NCBI RefSeq assembly: GCF_023973825.1
Contig: NC_090124.1
Coordinates: forward strand, 1,208,501-1,272,500
Length of the DNA stretch: 64,000 bases
Reading direction: 5' to 3'
Source of the DNA: Plasmodium brasilianum
Lineage: Eukaryota > Apicomplexa > Aconoidasida > Haemosporida > Plasmodiidae
Shown: one piece after another, positions 29,813 to 41,415 of the stretch
Layout: every line of letters starts with the position of its first letter
Position numbering within the stretch: the stretch's first letter is position 1
Notes under the pieces: model-generated
What the model saw: only the letters and a program-made list of their open reading frames with translations
What the model was told of the DNA's origin: nothing
The model's database searches: none
Made by a program: the position numbers and the translations under genes

Positions 29813-30310
29813 CTCATATTAATTATTGGGAATGAGAAACACTAAATAAAGCTAAATGATGAAAAATAAAATAAATAAACATGTATATAGTATGGAAATG
29901 TGCACATAAGGATGTCATGATTGCGAAATATCCTAAAAAAAAAAATAAAATAAAATAATAATGGGAGCCTTTAAAAAGTGAACTAATCCTAATCATTAAA
30001 ATATTTCTTATTCAATCTTAAAAAGTAGAAGGTGAATATGTCATTAAAAAATGCATGACATAAAGGCAGATATGCATAAAGAAAAAGAAAAAAAAAAATT
30101 TGACGTTCCGCATATCTGCACATATCTACAACACATACGGTTTGTACATATGCGTGTAAATACAGGTGCAAAACATGCAGCGCTATAGCATTACAGTATT
30201 ACGAAATAATATATGCGCGTATAGTGGAAGACAAATAGGGTACGAATGAAAGTAGCAATTGTGAATATTTATACGCATGGGATGTATACCCAACGAGTGG
30301 CATACATATA

Positions 30311-30349
<39 letters not shown>

Positions 30350-30596
30350 ACAAGTAAACATGTACGTTCATATGCCTATCAAATATATGATTATGCATGG
30401 GAAACTTAAAAAATGAAGGAAAAATGCAGAACAAGCGTAACATGATAAGTAGGTCCTCAAAAATGCGCAAAGTATGTATAGATTAAGTAGTAATGTCCAT
30501 AGTAATGGTCATATTAATGGACAAGGCAATTCCTATAGTAATGACCTATGGTAATAATGGTAAGGATAATGATAAAACGACAGATTGTGCGTGTTT
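28457..30596. other. Spacer between hexokinase 3' end and the 286-residue gene
   Basis: Contains the 5' flank of the 286-residue gene and the 3' flank of hexokinase. A donor-like AGAGTAAGTTAC on the minus strand near 28526 could mark a 5' UTR intron. (TA)n runs are at 28830-28850, 29767-29808 and 30318-30346. Non-repetitive DNA at 28980-29150 carries no usable frame. Confidence 0.6.
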
Positions 30597-32078
30597 TTAT
30601 TGCATTGGTTTATTTTTACTAGCCAAAGAAACGACAGCCGCCGTAATGGCCGCTCCTTTTCCTGACCCATCATCAGCTGGAATAATAATTAAATTTTCTG
30701 CCTTATCAGCTAAAATGAGCTTTAAGTGTTCTTGTAGCCTTTTACAATACCAAGCATTCTTAACAAATAATGAGCCATCGACACCACACGAAAATTTCGA
30801 ATGCTCAATAATTTTTATTCTTTTTGCAATGGCAGCTATAGCAGCTGCAGCTAAGGCAGCTGAACGGTTATAGACTGCTTCACAAATTTTTCTTAAGGCA
30901 TATATTTGTTCATCCGTAAGGTCTATATCCCACATATTTTTAGCAACTTTTCTACTTTCTTCGAAATTTGGGGAGGTATCATTTAGTACTACACTACCAG
31001 ATTCTGAATTGAAGCTATCATTATTCCACATCTTACTAGAGGAATCACTTTGTAATACATTCACCATAAACCTTCTTACAATTTCCCCTAAGTATGCACC
31101 TGATATCATTTTTTCAAACAACTGTCTACTTCTATTTGCTGAATACCAATCCATAACTAAATCAATTGGAGATAAAGGTAAATCTTTATCAAAATTACCT
31201 AATTCTATATTAATAATTTTACCTGCATATTTATATTTTTTCCAATCGGGTTCATAATAACAACCATTAGAACCTGTACCTAAAATGATTCCAATATAAC
31301 AAGGGGGTGTACCTTTTCCTTTTTGATATGCACAGGACATAAGAGTACCTACTGCATCATTAACTACACAACATATTCTTGCTGGGACCTCAGACCTTAC
31401 AAAGGCATCATTCATTAGTTTACATACATCCCGACCTTCCACTGGATCATTAGTAGCTCTACCTGTTTCAAATCCTTTTGTCCAATCAATCAAAATAGAA
31501 CAATTGATTGATGGGGATGTACATGGAAAGGAAAATGTAAAACCAACATGTTTTTCCTCCTTATTATCTATATCATTAAATTCAGCCATAATATATTTTA
31601 TCCTTTCTGCAAAATGGTCAAATAATTGAGAAGCTGTAGCTTGTTTATCTAGTAATCCTTTTTCATGTGAAAAGGAACCAGTAAATTTCAAACTATACGT
31701 TTCTTGATCTCTCTTAATTTTTCCATTTCCATCTAAAGATGCTCTGACGGCTCTAAAATTTGTACCACCAAAATCTATGGCATAATAAGTTCCTTTTTCT
31801 TGACCTGTTGGAATATCACATATACATGAATCCAACATTTTAAAACTACATTCATGGGGTATCCATAAATTTGGGTGCCTACGGTGTGCTTCTAACCCCT
31901 TCTTTAATTCATATACGAAATTGTCTACAAACTCTTCTAAGGTAAAATATGATATTCGTAACTGATTCACAAATTTATTTATTCTTTCCAACAGCTCCTG
32001 ATTAACTGGTATATCGCACTTTATGGTATCTAATTTGTAGTATGCAGAATCATCTTTCTCTATGTTGTACTCACTCAT
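30597..32078 (-). CDS. HK: Hexokinase
   Basis: A single-exon, 493-residue protein, the length expected for the Plasmodium enzyme. It phosphorylates glucose with ATP to glucose-6-phosphate, the first step of glycolysis, on which blood stages depend. The phosphate-binding loop is IDFGGTNFRA (101-110). The hexokinase signature is present (VGFTFSFPC at 178-186; DWTKGF at 198-203). The catalytic aspartate is D241 in VVNDAVGTL. IILGTGSNGCY (264-274) forms the second nucleotide-binding element, and DDGSGKGAA closes the C-terminal lobe. The start MSEYNIEKD is preceded by A+T-rich leader with no upstream Met in frame. No signal or anchor is visible at the N-terminus. All catalytic residues are intact. 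Confidence 0.98.
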   Translation of the reverse strand: MSEYNIEKDDSAYYKLDTIKCDIPVNQELLERINKFVNQLRISYFTLEEFVDNFVYELKKGLEAHRRHPNLWIPHECSFKMLDSCICDIPTGQEKGTYYAIDFGGTNFRAVRASLDGNGKIKRDQETYSLKFTGSFSHEKGLLDKQATASQLFDHFAERIKYIMAEFNDIDNKEEKHVGFTFSFPCTSPSINCSILIDWTKGFETGRATNDPVEGRDVCKLMNDAFVRSEVPARICCVVNDAVGTLMSCAYQKGKGTPPCYIGIILGTGSNGCYYEPDWKKYKYAGKIINIELGNFDKDLPLSPIDLVMDWYSANRSRQLFEKMISGAYLGEIVRRFMVNVLQSDSSSKMWNNDSFNSESGSVVLNDTSPNFEESRKVAKNMWDIDLTDEQIYALRKICEAVYNRSAALAAAAIAAIAKRIKIIEHSKFSCGVDGSLFVKNAWYCKRLQEHLKLILADKAENLIIIPADDGSGKGAAITAAVVSLASKNKPMQ

Positions 32079-34036
32079 TTTGGGGTATCCCTTGTGTATT
32101 TATATATCTGTATATTTATGTATTCCTAAGTATCTTTCTAAATAATACTATATTATACTATATTTTCTATACTATACTATATTTTCTATACTATACTATA
32201 TTATTCTATACTATACTATATTATTCTATACTATACTATATTATTATATAAAATACTATGTTATTTTATATTATACTATATTATTATATAATACTATGAT
32301 ATTCTATACTTTTATATACTTTTTTGTTCTTTTCTGTACTCTTTCTTATTTTGCCCTTTTTTGTACATTCTTTTTTTTTTTTTTTTTTTTTGGCGTCAAA
32401 AAATTGTTTTTGTCAGGTTTCGGCGGGGGTAAATCATACGCGCGTTGGTACAAATGTAAACGTATGTAAATATTTATGCACGTATTTATACCTATATATA
32501 TTATTTCTATATAGCTAAATGTATATGTATATTTAACACAATTTTATACGTCTTAGCTATAATTCATGTAAACTATTTTTAATGCTGAAATGAAAAGGAA
32601 AATAATTGAATTAAAAATGTACTCAGCAAAATATAAGTACGTAACAGCTAAGTAGTTGTTTGGTTTGGACTTTACATTTCCTTTGACATTTACGTTTGTA
32701 ATTTGCTTCTACTACTTACTACAATTACATTTGCACTTACATTTGTATTAATGTTTCTGTTTGCATAAAATATAAACACTTTAACCTCTAAAATTACTTC
32801 ACGAAGATGTATGTATTTATTTTTGCATAATTATTAAAAAGCGTTAATAACTCGGCAATTATGTATAGCAGGCACAAATATATAAATATATATACATACA
32901 AATATGCATATTATATATATATATATATACAAATTTTACATAAAATATTTCAATATTCCAGCAAAAATTATGTGCATATATTATAAATACAAATAAAATT
33001 ATTATTATAAAAATGTACAACAACGAATGGAAGAGAAAAATAAAACATTGAAATGAAGGTAGTTAAAAAATGTACATAAACTAAAAGGAAATCATAGCGT
33101 AAAAATTATTTATTAAAAAAATTGTTACCTTTAAAATATTGCAATTGTATACTTAAAATATATATATGCATATATATTATATATAATATACGTATCATGT
33201 ATATATTACATAAGGATATATGTATTTCTGTAAATTTATATGTATTTATATTTATATATTTTTATTTTTCTTAAATGAATGCGAAAAAAAAAAAAAAAAT
33301 CAAATATGCACGGATGTTCAAGCGTACGAAGGAAAAAATACGCATTTGCGAATAAAGATATATACAAATAATAAAATAATAAAATAATAAAATAAAAAAA
33401 TGACAAATTATAAAGAGAAATATACATTTAGCTAAGACAACAAAAAATATTTAAAAGATTAAGAAAAAAAAAAAATTTATGAAAAAAGGTTTAGTAATTT
33501 AGGAAATATTACATTTAAAAATATTATTATCTCTCATAATTCATTGGGAAAAAGAAAATTTTGAAAAGAAAATGAAAAAACAAATATATATTTTTTATTG
33601 TAACCCCCAAAACGCGAATTATAAATATGTAAAAAAAGTATAATATATTGTGTGAAAAATACATTAACTGTACTGCCAATGAATCATTTTAAGTACATAC
33701 AAATATGGAAAAAAAAAAAAAATTAAAATTGCAAAATTAGTACACTTTATTATAAAAAAAATAATAAAAATTATAACTTGTCAAAATGTGAAAAAGAGGA
33801 ATTTTTTTTATATTTTTTTTGTGGTAAACATGTTTAACCTTGTGCAGTGTTTTATGTGTATATCTAAAAAGTAATATATGTTTTTATATTATGTATAAAC
33901 ATGTATAGTGTATATATTTTACAATGCTTAGCATTATAATTAAATTGGCAAACAACGAAAAAATTGCGTAGTTATACTTTTAATTACAGAAATATGATAC
34001 TGCGAATATGTTATTATGTAATTCCACAAGATACAA
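32079..34036. other. Hexokinase 5' flank and spacer
   Basis: Upstream region of hexokinase (minus strand). A TATACTATATTATTC-type repeat of about 20 bp runs from 32143 to 32310 directly upstream of the start codon, followed by a poly(T) tract (32371-32391). The rest to 34.0 kb is (TA)n and A-rich sequence without supported genes. Confidence 0.6.
32143..32310. repeat. TATACTATATTATTC tandem repeat upstream of hexokinase
   Basis: Imperfect units of roughly 20 bp combining CTATACTATACTATA with TTATT or TTTT. It starts about 65 bp upstream of the hexokinase ATG, so it lies in the 5' UTR or core promoter. Confidence 0.85.
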
Positions 34037-34495
34037 TTTTGTTTTGTTTTGTTTTGTTTTGTTTCATTTTGTATTGTTTCATTTTGTTTTGTTTCATTTT
34101 GTTTTGTTTTGTTTTGTTTTGATTCATTTTGTTTTGATTTATTTTGTTTAGTTTTATTTTGTTTTGTTTCACTTTGTTTTGTTTTATTTTGTTTTGTTTC
34201 ATTTTGTTTTGTTATATTTTGTTTTGTTTCATTTTGTTTTGTTATATATTGTTTTGTTTCATTTTGTTTTGTTATATTTTGTTTTATTTTGTTTTGTTTC
34301 ATTTTGTTTTGTTATATTTTGTTTTGTTTCATTTTGTTTTGTTATATATTGTTTTGTTTCATTTTGTTTTGTTATATTTTGTTTTGTTTCATTTTGTTTT
34401 GTTATATTTTGTTTTGTTTCATTTTGTTTTGTTATATATTGTTTTGTTATATATTGTTTTGTTATATATTGTTTTGTTATATATTGTTTTATTAT
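34037..34495. repeat. 30-bp/15-bp G+T-only minisatellite
   Basis: About 450 bp made of GTTTTGTTTCATTTT and GTTTTGTTATATTTT blocks, alternating as 30-bp units and then collapsing to a 15-bp GTTTTGTTATATATT unit after about 34430. One strand is almost free of C apart from the CAT in each unit. Long frames such as repeated FCFVSFCFV or KQNETKQN are the repeat read through, because 15 and 30 are multiples of three. Confidence 0.95.
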
Positions 34496-34640
34496 TTTTT
34501 TTTTTATTTACATCATACTTTTTTATTTTTATTTTTCACATTGCATTACAACAGTAAAGGGGTACATAATAACACATTTTTTTTTTTTTTTTTTTATTAT
34601 ATTATGCAATGAGAAAAAATGGAGCGATTTTTACAAATGC

Positions 34641-35412
34641 ATGGGAACCCCTGTTGTGTATTTTGACAGAAGGATATTTCTTTGCACATTGAATAACAAC
34701 TTGTCTATCTATTTAGGTAAGGGCTTTTATAGTGCAATTAAGGCACATGTAAAACGAGATATACATAGACAAAAAAAATTATAAGAAATAATTAGATCAA
34801 TAGATAAATAAATTATGAAAAATAATAAAAAATTATTCGTCCTTTTCTCCTTACACTCAATAGTAAAAAAAAACTGAGTGTTATCCCATTTTTTTGGATC
34901 TGTAAAGATAAGGGTTTGAGGAAATTTTGAAAATTCAATGAAAAATTTATTAACTGTAGTATTTCCATTAAGTATTATAAAAAAAAGAAAAAAAAATGCC
35001 TTTTTGAATGTGATATGTCTATAATAATAGATAAGCAATAATGTGATAAACAAAATATATTCAATTAAACATTCGTAAACATGTGTGCATTGTTACATCA
35101 TATAAATATTTTTCCTTTTTTTCCATTTTGTAATTTTTATAAATTTTTTTTTTTTTTTTTTTATCCAGCTTTCCACGAATATTCAAATAATTTAGCATTT
35201 ATGGTTTGCATTTATATATGCGTGCGATATATGTGCATGTATGTATCATGGGAATACATATATATATATATGCACTGCACATATATATGCGTAACCGCAT
35301 TAAATAGATGCTTAAGTTATACATTTTTTGGACAATAGTAAAATATGTATACATTATATCACATAAAGGAAGCGCACATTTTACTCATCCAGTATTAGAA
35401 CAGGCCTAACAA
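34641..35412 (+). CDS. Candidate small spliced gene, unknown function
   Basis: Exon 1 (34641-34716) reads MGTPVVYFDRRIFLCTLNNN then LSIYL and ends TTTAG before GTAAGG, a strong donor. Exon 2 (35169-35203) follows a poly(T) tract and ATCCAG, joins in phase 1, and encodes AFHEYSNNLAFM before GTTTGC. Exon 3 probably starts after AAATAG at 35306 (MLKLYIFWTIVKYVYI ... HFTHPVLEQA) and stops at about 35408. A different frame ending in YSSSIRTGLTMLKQSLCLFD (stop near 35443) is also open, so the 3' end is unsettled. The exon 1 composition is clearly unlike its flanks. I do not recognise the product. It is antisense to both neighbouring genes. Confidence 0.4.
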
Positions 35413-35665
35413 TGCTTAAGCAGTCTCTATGCCTCTTTGATATTTAAAAAAAAAAAAAATTATAAGAATTAAACAATAACATTTTAAAAGCTTTATATAC
35501 AAAAAAAAAAAAAAAGATTCAGCAGTGTTATTCTATATGGAAGGTTTCATGACAATTAAAAAAAATAAAATAAAATAATAATACTTAAACGTATGGTGCA
35601 TTTTTTAGGCACAAATATGTATGCATATAGGTTCATGTGAACAAATGCATAAATGTAGCATACAT

Positions 35666-35703
<38 letters not shown>

Positions 35704-36046
35704 CATATATACGTGAATATATTTTTTTTTCCTAAATTGCACAAATTGCGATTGCTCGTTTTCCCCAAAATGTACACACTCGGTTACGCATAAAAATGAA
35801 AAAGGACAAAAAGTTGCACGCTATACGTATGTCCTATCAAAAGTTCAAAATTTTCGTAAGTTCAAAAATGAAGGAACTACCAAATATTTAAAAAAAAAAA
35901 AAAGAAAAGAAAAGATGGAAGAGAGAAACGACAGAAGGAAGTAAGGATGAATAAACTATTTTGTTAAAAAAGGGTTTGCTCCCTCCAAAAACACAAATTT
36001 CTTTGAGATAAGAGCAAGTGGCCCCCACTTTACTTTGCCCGTTTGT

Positions 36047-36970
36047 CTATAAATTTTCAACCAGGTCTAACCCAATTTTAGAATAGAACAAGGATCTTTC
36101 AATTGAAGGTCTTTGAAATTTACTATAATCGAAGGGTATTTTTCTCTTCATAGATTTGGAGTCATTATTTTCTTCATCATCATACCACTCAATTTTGTCT
36201 CCTAAATTTTCCAACATACTGTCAGCAGTAGACCAACTAAAACGTACAATACTTGGAAAGCCAAAGACGGAATCAAAATTATTTTTTAGAAAATTTTTGG
36301 TTACTGGATCACCCGGATAACCTGACCCAAACTCATAACTACTACTATTATTATTTTTATTGCTGTTGCTGTTGCTGTTGCTGAACCTACTATTATCCGT
36401 GTTAATTATAGGTTCTTCATATTTCCATTTTTTTAATAGAAAATCACGTGTTACTTTAGCACATATAGATGCAGCACTTACAACAGGGTATAAAGAATCT
36501 GCTTTCTCCTTAACCGTACATTTAATATGGGGAAATAATTTTTGTAATTTTTCTTCATATGTACTAGCTTTACCAACAGTATCTACAAATACTTCTGATA
36601 AATTACAACCTCTACTTATAACATGCTCAATTATTGATATAGCTGTATCATGAGATATTTCGTTTAAATTATATTTTTGTTTCTTTAGCATTTTGGCACT
36701 AATATCTTGTGGCATTAATACATATACCCTCCAACCAAATGGTAATTTAGAATTGTTTAATTTTATAAACATCTTTTCTCTATCTGCTTCATTTATTTTT
36801 TTTGAATCATCAATTTTCATTTCTTTTAGTAATTTCTCATCATTTTTTTTGCAATAAAATCCAGCATATACCATAGGGCCTAAAACTGGTCCCCTTCCTG
36901 CCTCATCAATGCCTAATCTAACTTCATCCTCCCCAAAATTGTACAAGTTATCTATAATTATGGGTTCCAT
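36047..36970 (-). CDS. RNASEH2A: Ribonuclease H2 subunit A
   Basis: A single-exon, 307-residue protein, matching the usual ~300 residues of the eukaryotic catalytic subunit. It cleaves RNA strands and single ribonucleotides embedded in nuclear DNA. The RNase HII signature LGIDEAGRGPVLGPMVYAG begins at about residue 19; D22 and E23 are two of the four metal ligands. The third lies in FVDTVGKASTYEEKL and the fourth in SICAKVTRD. GSGYPGDP and the C-terminal FSWST segment, which positions the conserved tyrosine and serine, are present. There is one S/N-rich low-complexity insert at about residues 198-212 (NSNSNKNNNSS), common in this genus. Enzymes of this type work with subunits B and C, which are not encoded here. 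Confidence 0.96.
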   Translation of the reverse strand: MEPIIIDNLYNFGEDEVRLGIDEAGRGPVLGPMVYAGFYCKKNDEKLLKEMKIDDSKKINEADREKMFIKLNNSKLPFGWRVYVLMPQDISAKMLKKQKYNLNEISHDTAISIIEHVISRGCNLSEVFVDTVGKASTYEEKLQKLFPHIKCTVKEKADSLYPVVSAASICAKVTRDFLLKKWKYEEPIINTDNSRFSNSNSNSNKNNNSSSYEFGSGYPGDPVTKNFLKNNFDSVFGFPSIVRFSWSTADSMLENLGDKIEWYDDEENNDSKSMKRKIPFDYSKFQRPSIERSLFYSKIGLDLVENL

Positions 36971-37222
36971 TTTGCGTGGTTACACAGGGTGTGTACATAT
37001 ATATGTACATAAGTGTGTGTACGTATATAAGCATATATATGTATGTATATAATGCCTTGCAGCTACGCCTGCCTATATTATAAATGCATTTAGCGTTTCA
37101 CATATGTACTTATCACAGGCATATATACATATATATATGTGTATATACCCACACAAGTATATTGCACATGCCCACACTTTTATTTGTGCGCTTTCAAAAA
37201 TGATTCTTGTAGCTTTTGCAAT
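36971..37222. other. RNase H2A 5' flank
   Basis: Upstream region of the minus-strand RNase H2A gene, with alternating TATG/CATA blocks. It ends at the first possible exon of a plus-strand candidate gene. Confidence 0.5.
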
Positions 37223-37563
37223 ATGCCTCCTAAAACACTGGTAAGCAACTACAATTATATAAATTTAAAAATATATCACGTGCACAACATGAAAAAATTT
37301 GTTCAATGTGAAATGCTAAAAAGAGTGTCCGCAAAATTACCCTTCTCCTTTGGCGCTTTTATTGCTTTCGTTTAATTAGCATGAGGAGAGGGGGAATATA
37401 TTCTTATTTCGGCTTATTTCAACTTATTTTGTTTACTTGCTTTTTTGTTTTAATGTATTTATTTTATTTATTTTGTTTTGTATTATGTTGTTTTATTTTA
37501 TTCATTTTTTTCCTTAAAATGCGTTGTGCTAATATTTTAAAAAGGGGCTTTAAATTTTCGTAA
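37223..37563 (+). CDS. Weak candidate small gene
   Basis: ATGCCTCCTAAAACACTG at 37223-37240 (MPPKTL) ends at a strong donor, GTAAGC. A possible acceptor, AAAAG at 37319-37323, joins in phase 0 to a frame reading SVRKITLLLWRFYCFRLIS then MRRGGIYSYFGLFQ, which runs through T-rich DNA to a stop at 37561. Without splicing, the MPPKTL frame also stays open to 37375 (KLPFSFGAFIAFV). Just downstream, an unusually G-rich segment (37590-37680) carries a 30-codon frame (MTKCKRGAAKNDGVKNEVQN...). At least one of these is probably transcribed, but no family is recognisable. Confidence 0.25.
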
Positions 37564-37683
37564 GGCGTGTTGCCCTTAATTTGAAGAAATGACGAAGTGC
37601 AAAAGGGGCGCGGCGAAAAATGATGGGGTGAAAAATGAGGTTCAAAACTGGCTAAATGAATATAAATCAGCTGAAATGTAGAA

Positions 37684-37906
37684 AATAAAGTAGTAATAGT
37701 TCAAACATACAGACGTATTAATATTCCTATATTAATAAAAGTATTAAAACAAAAGTAGCAAAATTTTTATTGGTAATTAAAAGACATGCTCATAAAAAAT
37801 GGAATTCTAATAAATTTCTTAAAAGTATATCTACAAGTCGTAATGATGCATGTGTTTATTATCTCTTCCAAACATAAATGGAAGAGTAAATTAATTTATT
37901 ATTTAG

Positions 37907-37946
<40 letters not shown>

Positions 37947-39673
37947 AAATTATATTTCTCCTTTCTAATGGGATGCATCGTACCTTTGCATGTATTTATT
38001 TATTAGCAGTATATTTTGCAGTTTTTTCAATGAGAATATGTAAAAAAAAAAAATAAAGAAAAAAAAGAAAGGCAAAAAAAAAATAAAATAAGGAAAAACG
38101 CAAACGCTGTGCTTAGTCACGTAACTGCAAACATTTCCGATAAATTTTATACAGTATATTTCTTTTTCTTTTTTTTATGAAATGGGTACAGGTTTAATTA
38201 TGATGTTCTTACGTGTATATATGTATATATATATCTACCGTTACATTTTATTTTCTCAATTATGTATTAAAATATACATACAAAAAAAAATACGTAACAT
38301 CTTTTGTCGCTAATATTTTATGAACGAACAGAACTTTGTGCCATTTGTAAAATAGTAAAAGAGGTGTACATATATAACCCTCTTAATGTAAAAAGCTCGA
38401 AAATTTTTTATTTAAATAAATCGATATCTTTATATATACGTATAAACATATATATAATTATATTCTTAACCGTCGGAAAAAAAAAAAATATTGGGATTAA
38501 AATAATTGATAAGAAGCCCCAAATTTATAAAACAATTTTGTTAAAAATATCTTACAATTATATGTACATATCTTGATGTTACAGTACAACTGTCCTGCTA
38601 TTATATGCTTTTTTATTTATTTATTTGCTTATTTATTGTTTATTTATTTATTTACTGTATATTTATTATTTGTCTATTTAATGTTTATCTATTTACTGTT
38701 CATCTATTTACTGTTCATCTATTTACTGTTCATCTATTTATTGTTTATCTATTTATTATTTATTTATTTATTTATTTATTTGTTTTTTTTTTTTTTTTTT
38801 TAGCTAACTATCTTTCCAGCTTTTAATTTTTTTTAATGTAAAAAAAGGCATAAGAATATAGTAGGCAAATTGTCATGTTGTTAATCATGGAACGTTCATT
38901 TTTTCAAAAAATACAAGTATATATGTAAAGAGATATACACATATATAAAAACGTATATATATTTGAGCATATATTATATAAACATGTACACAAATACATA
39001 AAAATGCGTATTTCCATCAACTTAATCACAAAACATAAGAATAACTTATATAAAATATTATGTAGGATTAAAGGTAAAAGGAATATATCTTAAGACAACA
39101 TATTTTATTTATAAAGTACTACAAGAATTGTGATAAGCTTTTCTTACTAGCATGAAACATGTGTCTACATGCTTATAAAGATAAAAAAAAAAAAAAAAAA
39201 AAAAAAAAGAAAAACAAAGAAATGGTTATATGATCATATATAAGGACAACAAGCCGGTTGTACCAGTATTATAGGAAATAAAAAAATACATATCACATAA
39301 ATGCTAAATAAATTCGACTTTCATACAAAATACAAATAAACTGTAATCATAATTTCATCACCTATAACGCATAAACATTGAGTTGAATAAGTACTAGAAA
39401 TAAAATATATAAAAAAAATAATTTATTTCCTACTCTCGTATAGTAAGTACAGGAATATAAATAATAACTATGTGCCTATAAAACGTTATTTTAAAAATGA
39501 ATTGCCTTTTGTCAAATAATGAAACGAATGTACATATAATATATATATATATTATATATATGTATAATAAAATTTAATTTTGTGCTATTTACAGTTTACT
39601 ATTCACTTAACATACAGTAAACAAACTTCTTAATATTAACCAAAAAAAAAGGCTCATTTTATATAATAATTAC

Positions 39674-39704
<31 letters not shown>

Positions 39705-41376
39705 TATGGTGCTTGCAGCTTTTATTATCATGCCACTTCATAGATGAATCATCGGGCTTTTAAAACCCTACAAAAAAAAAAAAAAAAAAAAAAAAGGAAA
39801 GAAAGAAAGAATAAAAAGAAAAATGAAAAAAAGAAGGGAAGAATTTATTTAAAAGATATAAATTTTTTTATATTTAACTTTAGCAAAAACACATTAATCA
39901 TCATCCTACATATACAAAGTACATTAAATAATTGTATCTTTTAAAAAAAAGATTAAAGGATATATAAAAATATGTATAATATATATATAAAAGGCGTATG
40001 TCAAATACCTGTTGACAACAAATATATAATGCACATGAATTTTTGCAAAAATCGTATATACAGACATATAAAAAATATATATAAAATAAAAAAAGCAGAG
40101 AAGCAAATTTTATTTTTTAACACGCTGGTTATATAAACTAAATACATACATACATACGTAAATATTTATATACAATTTGAACCCATAAAAAGATCAAAAT
40201 AAAAAAAAAAAAAAAAATTAAAAAAAAAACAATAAATAATAAAGGGGGTTGGTGGCGGATTAATACATTTTTCTTTAAAGTAATTATAAAAATAAAAAAT
40301 TGTTTTTATAAAGCTTTTACTTAAAAATGTACGGATATATATATATATATGTACATAATAATACTACATATATTATTTATTATTAAATTATGAAGTCTTC
40401 TTATATAATATGATATAGGCTCGCTCCGTTTATTTTGTTCTTTTGTTACGTATATTTATTATTATAAAAAACTAAATTATTCCTAAAATCAAAAAAAAAT
40501 AGATAATCGCAAATTGTTTTTAAACATTAATTTTATGTACATGTATTACTATATATGTATACATATAAAATAAATTGTACGTATGTATACAAATGTACAA
40601 ATGTATATATATATGTACATCTGTACATATATATATTATATATAAATATATATATATGCATAACTTAGTTCTACAATTAGGTGTTTAGCATAATGTATTT
40701 TATGTTTTTTTTATACACTTGCCTAAAAGAAAGGTAGAAAAAATTAATAAATTCATAATCGAAGGTAAGTGCTTTGTTATATCTTTGAATCTCATATATT
40801 ATGAACAAAGAAATTAACTATTTTTTTTTTTGCATGTACATAATATTTATGTAATATTTATTGTATATATTTTTCTATTAATTTTTTATATATTCTTAAA
40901 AATATATATATATATATATATAAATATATACATATGTACATATTTTTATATGTAAAGTTGTATTGTACATATATATATGCATACTCTAATAATACATTTG
41001 CATCTATTGCTACTACATGTATTTAATTGCATTTTATTATTTTTTAAAAGAAGATAATAAATATGCATTAGTCATTTTTATTAAATTTAAAGGTAAGAAC
41101 AGACTGTTAAGTTTGTATTAATTAGGCATGTTTGTTCATATTTTTTTAGAAAAAATATTTTTACTTTTTTAGTATTATAAAACTGCAGAATATTTTTATA
41201 TATAGATATACAACCACAAGCATATATATTTATATGTATTATATATATTTATACATTTTTACATTTTTACGTATGTATATATTTGGTACATATCTATAAA
41301 TAGATATATATATTTATATATATATATGCATACATATTTATACATATATATTTATACATAGATATCCATATCTACA

Positions 41377-41415
<39 letters not shown>

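Noticed and set aside
34049..34784. Frames of 137-206 codons with FCFVSFCF or FVLFHFVLL repeats
   Set aside because: Produced by a 15/30-bp repeat whose length is a multiple of three; only the last 25 codons of one frame form a credible exon.
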